A stretch of DNA of 64,000 nucleotides from Streptomyces xiamenensis. Lineage in GTDB: Bacteria > Actinomycetota > Actinomycetes > Streptomycetales > Streptomycetaceae. The stretch covers positions 1,674,001 through 1,738,000 of the forward strand of contig NZ_CP009922.3 of assembly GCF_000993785.3 (NCBI RefSeq), given 5' to 3'. Below are positions 19,798-30,583 of the stretch, piece by piece (the stretch's first letter is position 1; each line of letters starts with the position of its first letter). The position numbers were made by a program, and so were the translations under genes. Under the pieces are notes generated by a model, which ran no database searches, had not been told where the DNA came from, and saw only the letters and a list, made by a program, of their open reading frames with translations.

Positions 19798-20946
19798 GTG
19801 CGGTCAATGTTGCGCGTCCGTAATCCACAAGCCCCCTTGCCCACTGCCCGGGCGCGGATGGCTGATCCCCCACCGGAGGCCACGGACGGCCCACCGAAGG
19901 GCAAGCCCCGCGATCCCTATTTCGACAACGCCAAGTACCTGGCGATCGTGCTGGTGGCGATGGGGCACGTCTGGGCCCCGCTGATGCCCGACTCCCGGGC
20001 CGCCACCGCGCTGTACATGTTCGTGTACGCCTTTCACATGCCGGCCTTCATCATGCTGGCCGGATACTTCTCGCGCAGCTTCACCGGCAAACCCGCCCAG
20101 ATAGGGCGGTTGATCTCCGGTGTGCTGGTGCCGTACCTGATCTTCGTCGTCGGGTACACCCTGTTCGACCGCTGGGTGAACAACACGGACAAGCCGCTGC
20201 TGGAGCCGTTCAGCCTGCTCGACCCGTACTACCTCACCTGGTTCCTGATCGCGCTCTTCTGCTGGCGGCTCTCCGCGCCGCTGTGGCGGGTGCTGCGCTG
20301 GCCGCTGCCGATCTCGCTGGCGATCGCGGCGATCGCCTCGGTCTCCCCCGATCTGGGCAACGACTTCAACATCATGCGGGTGTTGCAGTTCCTGCCGTTC
20401 TTCGTGCTCGGGATGCTGCTGCGGCGTGAGCATTTCACGCTGCTGGTGCGGCGCGAGGCCAGGATCGCGGCGGCGGTGATCGCGCCGGTCACGCTGGTCT
20501 TCACGTACTGGGTGGCGCCGCGGATGGACTACCACTGGTTCTACCGCAGCCACAGCGCCCAGGGTCTCGGATTCACCTGGGATTATGGCGTGATCATGTC
20601 GCTGGCGCTGTTCGGCTGCGGCCTGGTGCTGACCGCCTGCTTCCTGGCGTTCGTGCCCCGGCGCCACCTGTGGTTCACGGCGCTGGGCGCCGGCTCCATC
20701 TACGGCTACCTGCTGCACGGCTTTCTGGCCAAGGGCTCGCGCTGGTGGGGCTGGTACGACCTGGACTGGGTGCAGACCCCGGCCGGGTACGTGGCCATCA
20801 CCCTGATCGGCGCCGCCGTGGTCACGCTGCTGTGCACCACCCCGGTGCAGAAGATGTTCCGCTGGGTGGTCGAACCGCCCATGGACTGGGCGTTCAAGAA
20901 GGACGACCCGGCGGCCAAGCCGGAACGGGTGCCGGCGGCCAAGTAG
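19798..20946 (+). CDS. Membrane acyltransferase, acyltransferase-3 family
   Basis: 382 residues from the GTG at 19798, which has GGAGG 7 bases upstream; a longer frame begins at 19675 without a good site. After a polar Pro-rich N-terminus comes the family opening RDPYFDNAKYLAIVLVAMGHVW, with the catalytic-type His in GHVW, followed by FVYAFHMPAFIMLAGYF and eight to ten membrane helices. The family transfers acyl groups to extracellular sugars, polymers or lipids. The target here is unknown; no sugar-transferase neighbours exist. Confidence 0.85.
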   Translation: MRSMLRVRNPQAPLPTARARMADPPPEATDGPPKGKPRDPYFDNAKYLAIVLVAMGHVWAPLMPDSRAATALYMFVYAFHMPAFIMLAGYFSRSFTGKPAQIGRLISGVLVPYLIFVVGYTLFDRWVNNTDKPLLEPFSLLDPYYLTWFLIALFCWRLSAPLWRVLRWPLPISLAIAAIASVSPDLGNDFNIMRVLQFLPFFVLGMLLRREHFTLLVRREARIAAAVIAPVTLVFTYWVAPRMDYHWFYRSHSAQGLGFTWDYGVIMSLALFGCGLVLTACFLAFVPRRHLWFTALGAGSIYGYLLHGFLAKGSRWWGWYDLDWVQTPAGYVAITLIGAAVVTLLCTTPVQKMFRWVVEPPMDWAFKKDDPAAKPERVPAAK

Positions 20947-20969
20947 CGGACCGCGCGGAGGACGAGGGC

Positions 20970-21001
20970 GGAGGGGGACGGCCGGGCGGCCGTCCCCCTC
21001 C
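20970..21001. terminator. Bidirectional terminator hairpin
   Basis: 14-bp perfect stem (arm GGAGGGGGACGGCC, 20970-20983 with 20988-21001) and a 4-base loop between the convergent acyltransferase gene and the distal gene of the type VII secretion locus. Confidence 0.8.
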
Positions 21002-21049
21002 GCCTTTGCCCTTCCAGGGCCGCGCGGGGCGGGACCGGGCGGGGCCGGG

Positions 21050-22510
21050 TCAGCCGGTCATCCCGTCACTCCAGTCGGTCATCGGACGGGAGAGCCGGCC
21101 GATGAGCGTGCGGAAGTCCCGCCAGTGCTCCACTCCCCCGCCGAACGGATACCACTGGCCGTCCCGGCCCGCCGGGCCCAGCGGGAGCGCGGTGACCGGC
21201 AGCGGCTCGCCGCCGCGCGGCGCGGTCGGCTCACCCGCGCCCAGCGCGAAGCCGAGCGGGGCCGGCAGCCCAGGGAACAGCGGCGCGCAGGCGGGCGCGG
21301 CGTCCGTCGCCCGCCAGGTGACCCGCAGCGTCCGCAGGCCGTGGCCCGCCGCCAGCTCCGCCGCGATCCCGGGCAGCGCCTGAAGCGGTACGGCGTCGGC
21401 CGACGCGAAACCGAAGGTCAGCGTGGCTTCCTCCTCCACCCCCGCCGTGGTGCGGGCGATCCGCAGCGCGGCCGAGGCGGCGGCGTCGCCCCCGGTCACC
21501 AGCAGATAGCTCGGTTCCGGGGCCCGCTCGCGCGCCATCGCCGTCAGCTCCGCCCGTGACCAGGGCCGCCCGGCGGGCTCGGCCGGGCCCCAGCCGGCCG
21601 GCGGGCCGCCGGTGACCGCCCGCCACACCGCCTCCAGCGCCCCGCCCAGCACCAGATCCTCCCGGGCGGCGTGCCGGGTGCGGACGTGGAAGGTGATCCG
21701 GCGCTCCGCGCTGCCGGCCAGCGCCTTGTGCCTGGAGACCGGCTCCGGGCCGTGCGGGTCGTCCAGGTACGGCAGCCGCGAGTCGTGCCAGGCGGCGGCG
21801 AGCACCGGCTGCCCGTCGGGCCCGGTGCGCTCGGCGTACCCGCCGTCGCGCCAGGTGAGGGCGGCGCCGGTGAACCCGTCGTAGAACGTCTCGCCGTACC
21901 GCACCACCCAGCGCAGCGGCTGGGTCGGCAGCAGCTCGTACAGCGGCAGGGTCAGCCGGGTGTGTTCGGGGGTGACGAGATACAGCGTGCGTCCGGTCTT
22001 GTGCACGGCGCGCAGGGCGTCCTGGAGCCAGGGCGATACGCCGACGACGGGACGGTCCTGGAGGAGGACGGCGGAGGTGGCCGTGAGCGCGTCGATGGCG
22101 GGGTGCGCGGCGGCCGGGACTGGGGCCGCGCCGGTGTCCGCCGGCCCGCCCGGGTCGTGGCGGGTGGGGTCGGGCCAGGCGGTGCCGCCCAGGCGTTCGG
22201 CGAGGCGGGCGGTGAAGCGGCCGGCCAGCGCCGCGCCCCGGGCGCCGGGCAGCGTGGTGCGTACCTCCGTCCACCACACCGGGCCGGTGGGGGCGCCGGG
22301 GCCCAGCAGGCGGCGCGCTTCGCCGGGGACGGCGATCTCGGTGGGGGCCCCGATCGCGAGCAGCGGGTGCCCGGCGGCGTCGCGGACCCGCAGCAGCCCG
22401 CCGCCCTCGGTGGCGTCCAGGGCCCGGCCCGGCCCGGCGGCGGACAGGGCGTACCGCAGGGCGTCGTCGTCGGGGCGGCGCTCGGTGAGGGCTGTCGCGT
22501 CGGTGGTCAT
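21050..22510 (-). CDS. Type VII secretion locus accessory protein (DUF6177-like)
   Basis: 486 residues, soluble, no membrane helix or signal. Starts [20 protein letters not shown]; conserved-looking blocks include VVGVSPWLQDALRAVHKTGRTLYLVTPEHTRLT and WVVRYGETFYDGFTGAAL. I associate this with a Streptomyces family (recalled as DUF6177) found next to EccC. The ATG at 22510 overlaps the eccC stop (ATGA at 22507-22510), so it is translationally coupled to EccC and probably acts with the cytoplasmic side of the secretion machine, for example as a chaperone or substrate adaptor. That role is inference. Confidence 0.75.
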   Translation of the reverse strand: MTTDATALTERRPDDDALRYALSAAGPGRALDATEGGGLLRVRDAAGHPLLAIGAPTEIAVPGEARRLLGPGAPTGPVWWTEVRTTLPGARGAALAGRFTARLAERLGGTAWPDPTRHDPGGPADTGAAPVPAAAHPAIDALTATSAVLLQDRPVVGVSPWLQDALRAVHKTGRTLYLVTPEHTRLTLPLYELLPTQPLRWVVRYGETFYDGFTGAALTWRDGGYAERTGPDGQPVLAAAWHDSRLPYLDDPHGPEPVSRHKALAGSAERRITFHVRTRHAAREDLVLGGALEAVWRAVTGGPPAGWGPAEPAGRPWSRAELTAMARERAPEPSYLLVTGGDAAASAALRIARTTAGVEEEATLTFGFASADAVPLQALPGIAAELAAGHGLRTLRVTWRATDAAPACAPLFPGLPAPLGFALGAGEPTAPRGGEPLPVTALPLGPAGRDGQWYPFGGGVEHWRDFRTLIGRLSRPMTDWSDGMTG

Positions 22511-25500
22511 GGTCGGTCCCGCCGTTCTGGTGTCGTGCCGGTCGCGTCGGTCGTGGTGCGGTGGCCGGTGTGCAGGGCCGTCTGCACCAGCCGGTACGGC
22601 TCGCCGCGCCGTACGAGGGTGCCGCGGCCTGGCGGCTGGGCGCGCGGGTACAGGCCGGGGAAGAGCTGGCCCTCCATGCGGTCGCCGGTCATCAGCAGGG
22701 CGGTGGCGCCGTTCTCCTTGAGGGCCTGGACGAACGGCTCGTACATGGCGCGCGAGGCGCCGGCCACCCGGCGGGTGAGGATGACGTGCAGCCCGATGTC
22801 GGGGGCGGAGGGGATCAGCGGCAGCAGCGGGGCCAGGGGGCGCTGGCCGGCGGTGGCGAGGATGTCGTAGTCGTCGACGAGCAGGACGACGCGTGGCCCG
22901 GTGAAGCCCTCGGGGGCGGGCGCGTCCGGGTCGATGATCTCCTTGGGCAGCCGGTCCGCGAGCTTGCCGGCGATGCCGGTGGCCAGGCGCTGGGCGAGGT
23001 CGGGGGTGTGGGCGTAGCCGCCGCGGTACGCCTCGGGGATGGCGGTGCGCAGCCCGCGGCGCGGGTCCATGACGGCGAAGACCAGGTCCTGGGGGGTGTG
23101 GCGGGCGAGCAGGCCCTGGGCGATGAGGGTGAGGAGGTTGGTCTTGCCGCATTCGCTGTCGCCGAGGACGAGGAGGTGCTGGTCGCGGGCGGCGAGGTCG
23201 AGCAGCGCGGGGTCCAGGGCGGTCTCCTCCAGGCCGTAGGGGACCCGGAGCGGTTCGGTGGCCGGGGTGGGCAGCCGGTCGGCGGTGAGGCGGGCGGGCA
23301 GGACGCGGATGCGCCGGACCGCTTCGCCGGGGCGTTCGGCGCGGACGCGGTCGACGGCGGCGGTGAGCGCCTCGGGGAGCCCGTCGGCGGTTGCCAGGCC
23401 GTCGAGGCGGGGCAGGGCGGTGTGGGCGAAGAGCTTGTCGGTGGTGAGGACGCGGCCGGGCTCGTCGTCGCCGACGGTCTCCATGAGTTTGCGGTCGATG
23501 GCGCTGTCGTGCGGGTCGGTGTGCCGCAGTTCGACGCGGGTGCCGAAGGTGGACTGGAGGTTCATGCGGACGTCGTTCCAGCGGCTCATGGCCGCCACCA
23601 CGTGGATGCCGTAGCCGCCGCCGCGCCGCAGCAGGTCGGCGACCTTGTCGTCCACGTCGGTGAACTCCTCGCGCAGGGCGCCGAATCCGTCGATGACGAG
23701 GACGATCTCGGTGGAGCCGAGCTGCGGGTGGCGACCGGCGGCGCGGGCGGTGCGCAGCGCTTCGAGGGAGTCGATGCCGTGGGCGCGGAAGAGGTCCTCG
23801 CGTTCGGCGAGCATGCCGCGCAGTTCCTCGACGGTGCGGGCGACGCGTTCGGGGTCGGTGCGCGGGGCGATGCCGCCGGTGTGCGGGAGTCCGTCCATGA
23901 CACGCAGTCCGCCGCCGACCAGGTCCATGCCGTACAGCGCCACGTCGTTCGGGGTGTGGGTGACTGCGAGGGAGAGCATGAGCGTGCGCAGCAGGGTGGT
24001 CTTGCCGGACTGGGGTCCGCCGACGACGGCGGCGTGGCCGCCGGCCCGGGTGAGGTCGAGGATCCACGGGCCCTGCCACTGGGTGGCGGGGTCGTCCAGC
24101 ACGCCGATGGGGACGCGCAGTTGGCCGGCGGGGGCGGCGACCCGGTCGAGGGGGACGGCTTCGGGGAGCGGGGGCAGCCAGATCTGGCGGACGGGTTCGG
24201 CGGCGTCGCTGATGCCGTCGACGAGGGTGGACAGGAGGGTGGGGCCGCCGCTGCCCGCGGTGCGCGGGGCGGGTGCGGTGGTGGCGAGGTCGGTGCCGGG
24301 GGCGGGCTCCGGGGCGGTGTTGAGGGCGGGGAACGGGGCGACGAGGGGCCGGTCGCCGGTGGTGGCGGTCTCCTCGCGGGGCGGGGTGGGGCCGTGGTGG
24401 CGGCCGGAGACGTAGGCGGCCTTGAACCGCTGGTAGACGCTGGTGTCGACCTTGAGGTAGCCGAAGCCGGGGACGGGCGGCAGTTCGAAGGCGTCCTTGC
24501 TGTCGAGCACGGTGCGGGACTCGTCGGCGGAGAAGGTGCGCAGGCCCAGGCGGTAGGAGAGGTACGTCTCCAGGCCGCGCAGCTTGCCGCTCTCGATGCG
24601 CTGGCTGGCGAGCAGCAGATGGACGCCGATGGAGCGGCCGATGCGCCCGATGGACAGGAAGAGGTCGATGAAGTCGGGCTTCGCGGTGAGGAGTTCGCCG
24701 AACTCGTCGATCACGACGAACAGGTGGGGCAGGGGTTCGAGGTCCGGGCGGGTGGCGCGGGCGACGGCGTACTCGGCGATGCCGGGCAGATGGCCGGCGT
24801 CCTTGAGGACCTGCTGGCGGCGTTTGACCTCCCCGGCGAGGCTGGCGTGGACGCGTTCGACCAGTCCCGCCTTGTTCTCCAGGTTGGTGATGATCCCGGC
24901 GACGTGCGGGAGGGCGCCGAACGGGGCGAAGGTGGCGCCGCCCTTGTAGTCCACCAGCACCATCGCGAGGTCCTGCGGCGGGTGGGTGGCGACCAGGCCC
25001 AGTACCAGGGTGCGCAGCAGTTCGCTCTTGCCGGAGCCGGTGGCGCCGACGCACAGGCCGTGGGGGCCCATGCCGAGTTCGGCGGATTCCTTGAGGTCGA
25101 GCAGCACGGGTTCGCCGGAGTCGTCGGTGCCGATGGGGACGCGCAGGAAGTCGCGGATGCCGCGCGGGGACCAGTCGGCGGCGAGGCCGTTCCGGTCGGT
25201 GAGGCCGAGGAGTTCGGGGAAGCCCTGCCGGTCGCCGTCGGTGTCGGCGGCGGCGCCGGGTTCGAGGGAGAGCCGCAGCGGGGCCAGCAGCCGGGCGAGG
25301 CCCTCGCTCCAGGCGAGCGGGCAGGCGTCGGGGGTGCCGGTGAGGACGGTGGGCGCGGTGGTGTTGCGCAGGTCCTCGACGGTGACGGTGTCGCCGTCCA
25401 CCGTGATGCGCACGCCGACCTGGCCGGGCTCGTCGAGCCGCCGGGTGACGGGGTGCAGGACGGTGAGCCCGAGTTCGGCCAGGGGAACCGTACGGTCCGG

Positions 25501-27881
25501 GAGCGGGAGTTCGGAGGCCGGGCCGTCCGCGGTGTCGAGGACGACGAGGAGGCGGGCGGCGCGCTGCGCGGCGTCGCGGGTGGCGTGGCCGCGCCGGCTC
25601 TCGGAGGCGCGGGTGGCTCGGGCGCGCAGCAGCGGTCCGAGGATCGCGGCGAGCGCGGAGGGGTCGGTGGCCACGCGGCGGGCCGGGGCGACGGCGTCCC
25701 ACTGCTCGGGGTCGGCGGTGTGCGGCAGCCACTTGGCCCATTCCCACTCGGGCAGCCGGTGGGGCGGGGCGGCGACGGCGATGCCGAGGTCGTCGGGGGC
25801 GTGGGCGACGGCCGCCTGGGCGAGCAGGGCGCGGATGACGCGCAGGGTGTCGGCGCGCGGGCCGATGACGCTGACGTGTCCGGCCCGGTCCAGTGGTGCG
25901 GTGAGCGGCATCCCGGCGGTACGGGCGAAGCGGCGGCGCAGTTCGGCCGCCTCGTTGACCATGAAGGGGTCCGGCGGGGAGACGGCGGTGGACTGGTCGC
26001 GGTCCATGCGCAGCAGGCGGCGCGGGACGGCGCCGGAGCCGAGCCGCACCGTGAGGAAGTCGGCGTCGGTGCGGCGGCGTTCCCACAGCCGGGCGGGGTC
26101 GGCGACCAGGTCGTACAGCGCGTCGGGCGGCGGGTGCAGCAGCCGGGCGGTGTCGCGGTCGGCGGTGTCCTCGCGGTCGAGTTCCTCGCGCTGGGCCTCC
26201 AGGTATTCGAGGTAGCGGCGGCGCTGGGTGCGGCGCGTGCGGCGGGCCCGGCCGCGCTGCGAGAAGAACAGGGCGGCGCCGCCGAGCAGGGAGATGGTGA
26301 GGACGGCGACGCCGATGACGGCGAACTGGCTGCCGCGCAGCAGGGTCATCATCAGCACGGAGCCGGCGATGCCGGCCATGGGGAGCATGGCGGTGGCGGC
26401 CGAACCGGTCTCCCCGTCGGGGAGGTTGGGCGGTGCCTCGATCCCGCGCGGGGCGGGTTCGGCGAGCGGGCGGGTGGTGCGGGCCGGGCGGTGCACGAGG
26501 TGCGGGCTGTTGAGGGGGGCGGCGGGCGAGACGGGCTCGTGGGTCCCGGCGGGGCCCGGGGGCGGTACGGGGGTCGCTGTCGCTCCTGGTGCCGGAGGCG
26601 GTGCGGGGGCCGCTGCCACGGCCGGTGCGTCGGGGTGCGGCAGGTCGGCGCGGCGCAGTTCGACGGTGAGCGAGGGGTCGGCCGCCTGGGCGAGCCCCAC
26701 CATCCCGGCCACGACGGCGCCGCGGTGGCGCAGTTCGAGCGTTCCCCCGAAGGAGTCGGGGGCGCCACCGGAGCGCAACTGGATGGTGCCGTCGTGGGTG
26801 CTCTCCACGGCGGACGGCCAGGCCGCGGAGGCGGTGCCGGACCGCAGTTCGACGGTCCCGTCGTGGCCGCCGTCCCCGGCGGGGGGCCGGGGCGCCGAGG
26901 CGGCCGGGGAGCCGGCGGCGGGTGCGGCCGGCGCGCCGGTGGGCGTTCCCGCCGCCGGCGCGGCCCCCGTACCGGGCGGGCCGTCCCCCGGCCGGTGCGC
27001 GCCCCCGGGCCCGGGCGCGTTCCGGTTCTGCGGCCGGGGGCCAGGGGCGGGCTGGCCGCCCCGGCGGCGGGGCGTGCGGGCGGCGCCGCCGGTGCCGCAC
27101 CGGAGGACTCGGGCGCAACTCCGGACGCGGCAGACGCGGCGGAGCACCCGGACGGCGGCCGGGGGGTTCCGGTGGTGCTCGCACCCTGCGGTCCGGGGAC
27201 AGCCGGGTACGGGCCGGCCGTCCCGGCGGTGCGGCGTGCGGGCGGCGCCGTATCCGTCGCACCGGGCCCGGTGTCGGAGGTGCCCGGCCCCGGACGGCGC
27301 GGATCGTCGGTGCCGGGTCGCACCGGGGAGACGGGAGATCCGGCCGGTGCGGCGGGGGCATCCGCAGCGCCCGGCACCGGGCCGCCGGACTCCCCCGGAA
27401 CGGTGCCCCGGCCCGGGGCGGGAGCCACGGGCGGGATGTCCCCCGCGGCGGTGGGGCGCGTCGCCGGTGGGCCCGCGTCGGGCGGTGCTGCCGCACCGGC
27501 GCGGTCCGGTTCGCGGGCGGGCACCGCCGGGGAGCCCGGCGCCGGGGGCGCGGCGTCGGAGGAACCCCGTCCGGGACGGCGCGGGGCATCCGTCCCGGGT
27601 CGGGTGGCCGGCGAGGCGGTGCCGTCGAGGGGTCTGGCCACGGTCAGCCGTGGGTCGGGGCGGGGCACCGGCGGAGCCGGTTCGTTCCGCCCGTGTCGCG
27701 GCTCGTCCACGGCCGTGGGCGCGGCGTTCGGGACGGGTTCGGCGGGTTGGACGGGTTCGGCCGGCGCCGCGTCGGCGGGTTCGGCCGGCGCCGCCGCGTC
27801 CGCCGCGTCCGCCACCGGGGCGGACCGTTCGGCCTCCCGTATCTGCCGCAGGATCTCCTGTTGCCAGTCCTCGCCCGTCAC
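22507..27881 (-). pseudogene. eccC: EccC-type type VII secretion ATPase with an apparent frameshift in its N-terminal extension
   Basis: FtsK/SpoIIIE-like motor. Three ATPase domains follow a two-helix membrane region (AMLPMAGIAGSVLMM...): Walker A GATGSGKSELL, then GGPQSGKTTLL, then GDSECGKTNLL; Walker B VVIDEFGEL in domain 1, weaker VIDGFGALRE and LVDDYDIL in domains 2 and 3. The start with the best ribosome site is the GTG at 27881 (CGGAGG, 7 bases), reading MTGEDWQQEILRQIREAE, but that frame is not the frame of the ATPase. Coding character switches near 27060, inside a GGGG run. One extra G would join the two frames (AAG|GGQPAPG) and give 1,791 residues; the observed span of 5,375 bases is one short of a multiple of three. 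Sequencing error, phase variation or slippage are possible. If separate, the ATPase may still start within the second frame. Confidence 0.72.
26647..26865 (-). repeat. Degenerate DGTVELRSG repeats in the EccC N-terminal extension
   Basis: Four short beta-type repeats in the ATPase frame: HDGTVELRSG, HDGTIQLRSG, GGTLELRHRG and LTVELRRAD, spaced about 20-28 residues. They show that the reading frame of the ATPase is genuinely translated well upstream of its membrane helices. Confidence 0.6.
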
Positions 27882-27935
27882 CGGGGGGCCTCCGTGCTTG
27901 AGTTCGGGTGCATCGGACCGGGGCCCGATGGGGGG

Positions 27936-29291
27936 TCAGAAGGTGTTGAGCAGCTGCCCGTAGACGCCGAAGGCGCCCACCACCAGGGGCAGCGTGGCCA
28001 GGACCGCGAGGGATTCCAGTGCGGCGACGGCACGCCGGGTGCGGACCCGTACGTGTTCGGCGGGGCGTACGGACAGGGCCAGGACCGGGATCAGCGCGGC
28101 GAGCAGCAGCGCCGCGACCGCCGCCGGGCCATCGGTGTCCCACTCCCAGGCCAGCCGCAGCGCCAGCGCGCCGGCCGCCGTCTGGAGGGCGATGGCCGAG
28201 ACGGCGAGCGGCGTCTCGCGCGAGCGGGAGAGCAGGACGGCCATCAGCGCGCAGGTCAGCGCCACGCTCCACGGTCCCCACACCCGCAGCGCGAAGAACC
28301 CGGCCGCCACCGCCGAGGCCGCCATCACCACCGTGGTCAGGGCGAGTCCGCGGTGCGCGGCGGTGATCGCCGCCGTCACCTCCCGGCGGGCGGTGGGCCG
28401 GCCCGCCGCGTGCTGGTCGTCCAGCCGGGTCAGTCCTGCGGTCATCAGGGCGAGCCGGGGCAGCAGTCCGAGCGCGCAGACGGTGACGGCGATCATGACC
28501 GCGCCGAGCCGCGCCTGGCCGGTGCTGTCGGTGGTGCCGATCAGCGCGCCGTTGGCGAGCCAGATCCCGGCCGTGACGGCCACCGCCGCCGCGCCGATCC
28601 AGCCGCCCCTGCCGAGTGGGGTGACGAGGCCGAGCAGCAGCAGCGCCACGGCGACGACGGCGGCGGACAGGGCGAGCACCTGGCCCTCCTGCCACAGTCC
28701 CGCGGCGCCCATCCGCCCGGCGAGCAGCACGCCGAGCGCCGCGCCGGTGCCGATCAGCGCCCCGCCGGTGGCCTCGGCGCGGGCCAGTGAGGCGACGGCG
28801 CCGAGCGCCATCGCCAGCAGGGCGGCGCCGGCCAGATAGGGCGCGGCGGGTTCGACGCCGTACGTCCGCTGGGTGAGCAGGGCGGCGGTGAGCACCAGGA
28901 CGGCGAGGGCGGCGGTGGAGGTCCACACGCGGCTGCGGTCGCCCCATCGCCAGGCGCGGGGCGGCAGGTCGTCGGCGACCTCGTCGGTGACGTCGTGCAC
29001 GACCGGTGCGACGGGGGCCTCGGTCTCCTTGATGAGCCGCAGGACGGTGCCGTCCTGCACGGCGGCGAAGGCCAGGCTGCTCTCCGGCGCGAGGACCCGC
29101 CCGCTGGGGGTGGTGAGCCGCCGGGCCAGCGGGTACGGGCCGGGCCGGTCGCCGAGCAGCCGCAGGATCTCGGGCAGCAGGACGCCGACGGGTTCGTCGG
29201 CGGACAGCACCACATCGACGCGGCGGTACTCGCCGACGAGGGTGACGCGGCGGGTGTTGGCCGGGCCTCGGGTCTGCAACTCCACGCTCAT
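27936..29291 (-). CDS. eccD: EccD-type type VII secretion membrane protein
   Basis: 451 residues. An N-terminal ubiquitin-like domain (about 10-95; VTLVGEYRRVDVVLSADEPV, ILRLLGDRPG, GRVLAPESSL, QDGTVLRLI) is followed by eleven predicted membrane helices, the EccD layout. EccD forms the central membrane pore vestibule of ESX complexes. ATG at 29291 overlaps the stop of the preceding 85-residue gene (ATGA). The gap to eccC is 54 bases, so they form one operon. Confidence 0.9.
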   Translation of the reverse strand: MSVELQTRGPANTRRVTLVGEYRRVDVVLSADEPVGVLLPEILRLLGDRPGPYPLARRLTTPSGRVLAPESSLAFAAVQDGTVLRLIKETEAPVAPVVHDVTDEVADDLPPRAWRWGDRSRVWTSTAALAVLVLTAALLTQRTYGVEPAAPYLAGAALLAMALGAVASLARAEATGGALIGTGAALGVLLAGRMGAAGLWQEGQVLALSAAVVAVALLLLGLVTPLGRGGWIGAAAVAVTAGIWLANGALIGTTDSTGQARLGAVMIAVTVCALGLLPRLALMTAGLTRLDDQHAAGRPTARREVTAAITAAHRGLALTTVVMAASAVAAGFFALRVWGPWSVALTCALMAVLLSRSRETPLAVSAIALQTAAGALALRLAWEWDTDGPAAVAALLLAALIPVLALSVRPAEHVRVRTRRAVAALESLAVLATLPLVVGAFGVYGQLLNTF

Positions 29292-29545
29292 GGGGCGGGT
29301 TCCTCCACGGCGGCGCTGCGGTGGGAGCGGCCGAAGCCGCCGTCCGCGATCACGTCCGAGATGTAGGCCCAGCCGACGCATCCGGCGCACAGCAGGGCGG
29401 CGATGACGATGCTGCCCAGCAGCACCTTGGTGTTCTCCTCGGCTTCGCGCCGCAGCCGGCCGGGCCCGAACAGCAGGGCGTCCCGCAGCCGGCGGCGGCG
29501 CACGGTGACGGATTCCAGCAGTTGGCTGTCGTAGTCCTTGGCCAT
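29288..29545 (-). CDS. Small single-pass membrane protein of the type VII locus
   Basis: 85 residues: basic N-terminal half (VTVRRRRLRDALLFGPGRLRREAEEN), one membrane helix (about 42-64, VLLGSIVIAALLCAGCVGWAY), then a short acidic tail. Overlaps the eccD start by four bases and starts three bases after the upstream membrane gene's stop, so it is embedded in the operon. It could stand in for part of an EccB-like anchor, but it is far too short to be EccB. Function unknown. Confidence 0.75.
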   Translation of the reverse strand: MAKDYDSQLLESVTVRRRRLRDALLFGPGRLRREAEENTKVLLGSIVIAALLCAGCVGWAYISDVIADGGFGRSHRSAAVEEPAP

Positions 29546-29548
29546 GGG

Positions 29549-30571
29549 TCAGCCCTCTCCCGCGCCGTTGAGGTCGTCCAGCCGGCCGAGGTTGTCGTCG
29601 AGGTCGGTACCGGAGCCGGGCACGGTGGTGCCGGGGCCGGGCGGGGCGGTGGGGGACGGTGGCTGGTCGCGCTGCCGGTCGGCCTCGGCGGCGGCGTACC
29701 GGATTCCCGCCGCGAGTGCGGTCACCATCACGGCGATCAGCAGCACCGATCCGACCGCGACCAGCCCGGCCCCGCGCGGTGCCACGTCCCGTTCGGGATG
29801 CGGGGGCGGTGCGGGGAGCCGCCGGTAGGTCAGGTAGGCGGCGAGGTTCCGTACGAGGGCGACGACCGTGAGCGGGAAGGAGACGAATCCCCACCAGCCC
29901 TGTCCCAGGGTGCGCAGCGTGTGGCGGCGGTAGTGCGCCAGCCCGCAGTCACGGCACAGCGGGGCCGGGCTGCGCGTGGTGGCGTGGAACAGCAGGAATC
30001 CCTTGACCGCGTGCAGCTGGCGGTCCGCGACGGGGCCCGCCTCGCAGGAGGCGCAGACACCGGCGCGCCGGGCCTGCCATTCCACCCAGCGCGGGTCGGC
30101 GGCCGGTGGGCTCTGGGGCTCGCGGTCCGGGTCGCCACGCCCGTACCAGCTCTCGGCGGTCGGCGCCCAGGGCAGCAACAGCAGCGCGGAGCTGACCAGG
30201 GCGGGGATGATCCCGTGCTGGGGGACGGCCTGTTCGTGGGTGAGGCCCGCGAGTGCGGCCACCAGGCCGAGCAGCGCGGACGCGACGAGGACCCAGCGCG
30301 TCCAGGGGCCGCCGAGGACCACCGGGCCGGCCGCCAGCAGGCCGGCCATCAGCCCGGAGAGCGCGAGCAGGGCCAGCGTGAGCGTGAGGGCGCCGTCCAC
30401 GGGGCGGACCTGGGATGTCAGCAGCAGGATGGCCAGCGCCGCGTAGCCGGTCTGGATCCAGAGCAGGACCCGCAGGGCACGGACGGCGCCGGGCAGCGGT
30501 GTGGGCGGTGTCGGTCGCGGTTCGGGTTCGGGTTCGGGTGGCGGTGGTGGCCCGTTGGTGAGATCGGTCAT
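29549..30571 (-). CDS. Multi-pass membrane protein with a zinc-ribbon-like cysteine set
   Basis: 340 residues. Pro/Glu-rich start (PPPPPEPEPEPRP), four membrane helices between 30 and 145, a cytoplasmic domain with CASC (in GVCASCEAGP) and CRDC (in PLCRDCGLAHYRRHT), then two more helices and a Pro/Asp tail. The two C-x-x-C pairs could bind zinc. Sits between the candidate substrate gene and the small membrane protein in the type VII operon; no standard Ecc family matches it. Function unknown. Confidence 0.75.
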   Translation of the reverse strand: MTDLTNGPPPPPEPEPEPRPTPPTPLPGAVRALRVLLWIQTGYAALAILLLTSQVRPVDGALTLTLALLALSGLMAGLLAAGPVVLGGPWTRWVLVASALLGLVAALAGLTHEQAVPQHGIIPALVSSALLLLPWAPTAESWYGRGDPDREPQSPPAADPRWVEWQARRAGVCASCEAGPVADRQLHAVKGFLLFHATTRSPAPLCRDCGLAHYRRHTLRTLGQGWWGFVSFPLTVVALVRNLAAYLTYRRLPAPPPHPERDVAPRGAGLVAVGSVLLIAVMVTALAAGIRYAAAEADRQRDQPPSPTAPPGPGTTVPGSGTDLDDNLGRLDDLNGAGEG

Positions 30572-30583
30572 GGAAGCGCCGGC

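Noticed and set aside
26352..27881. Independent 509-residue gene starting MTGEDWQ
   Set aside because: Only the first 270 or so codons look coding; after about 27060 the frame becomes a shadow of the EccC frame. Treated as the frameshifted N-terminus of EccC.
22561..27963. 1,800-codon open frame on the plus strand opposite eccC
   Set aside because: Gly/Val/Asp-rich shadow frame produced by high GC; the opposite strand has clear ATPase motifs and Ecc order.
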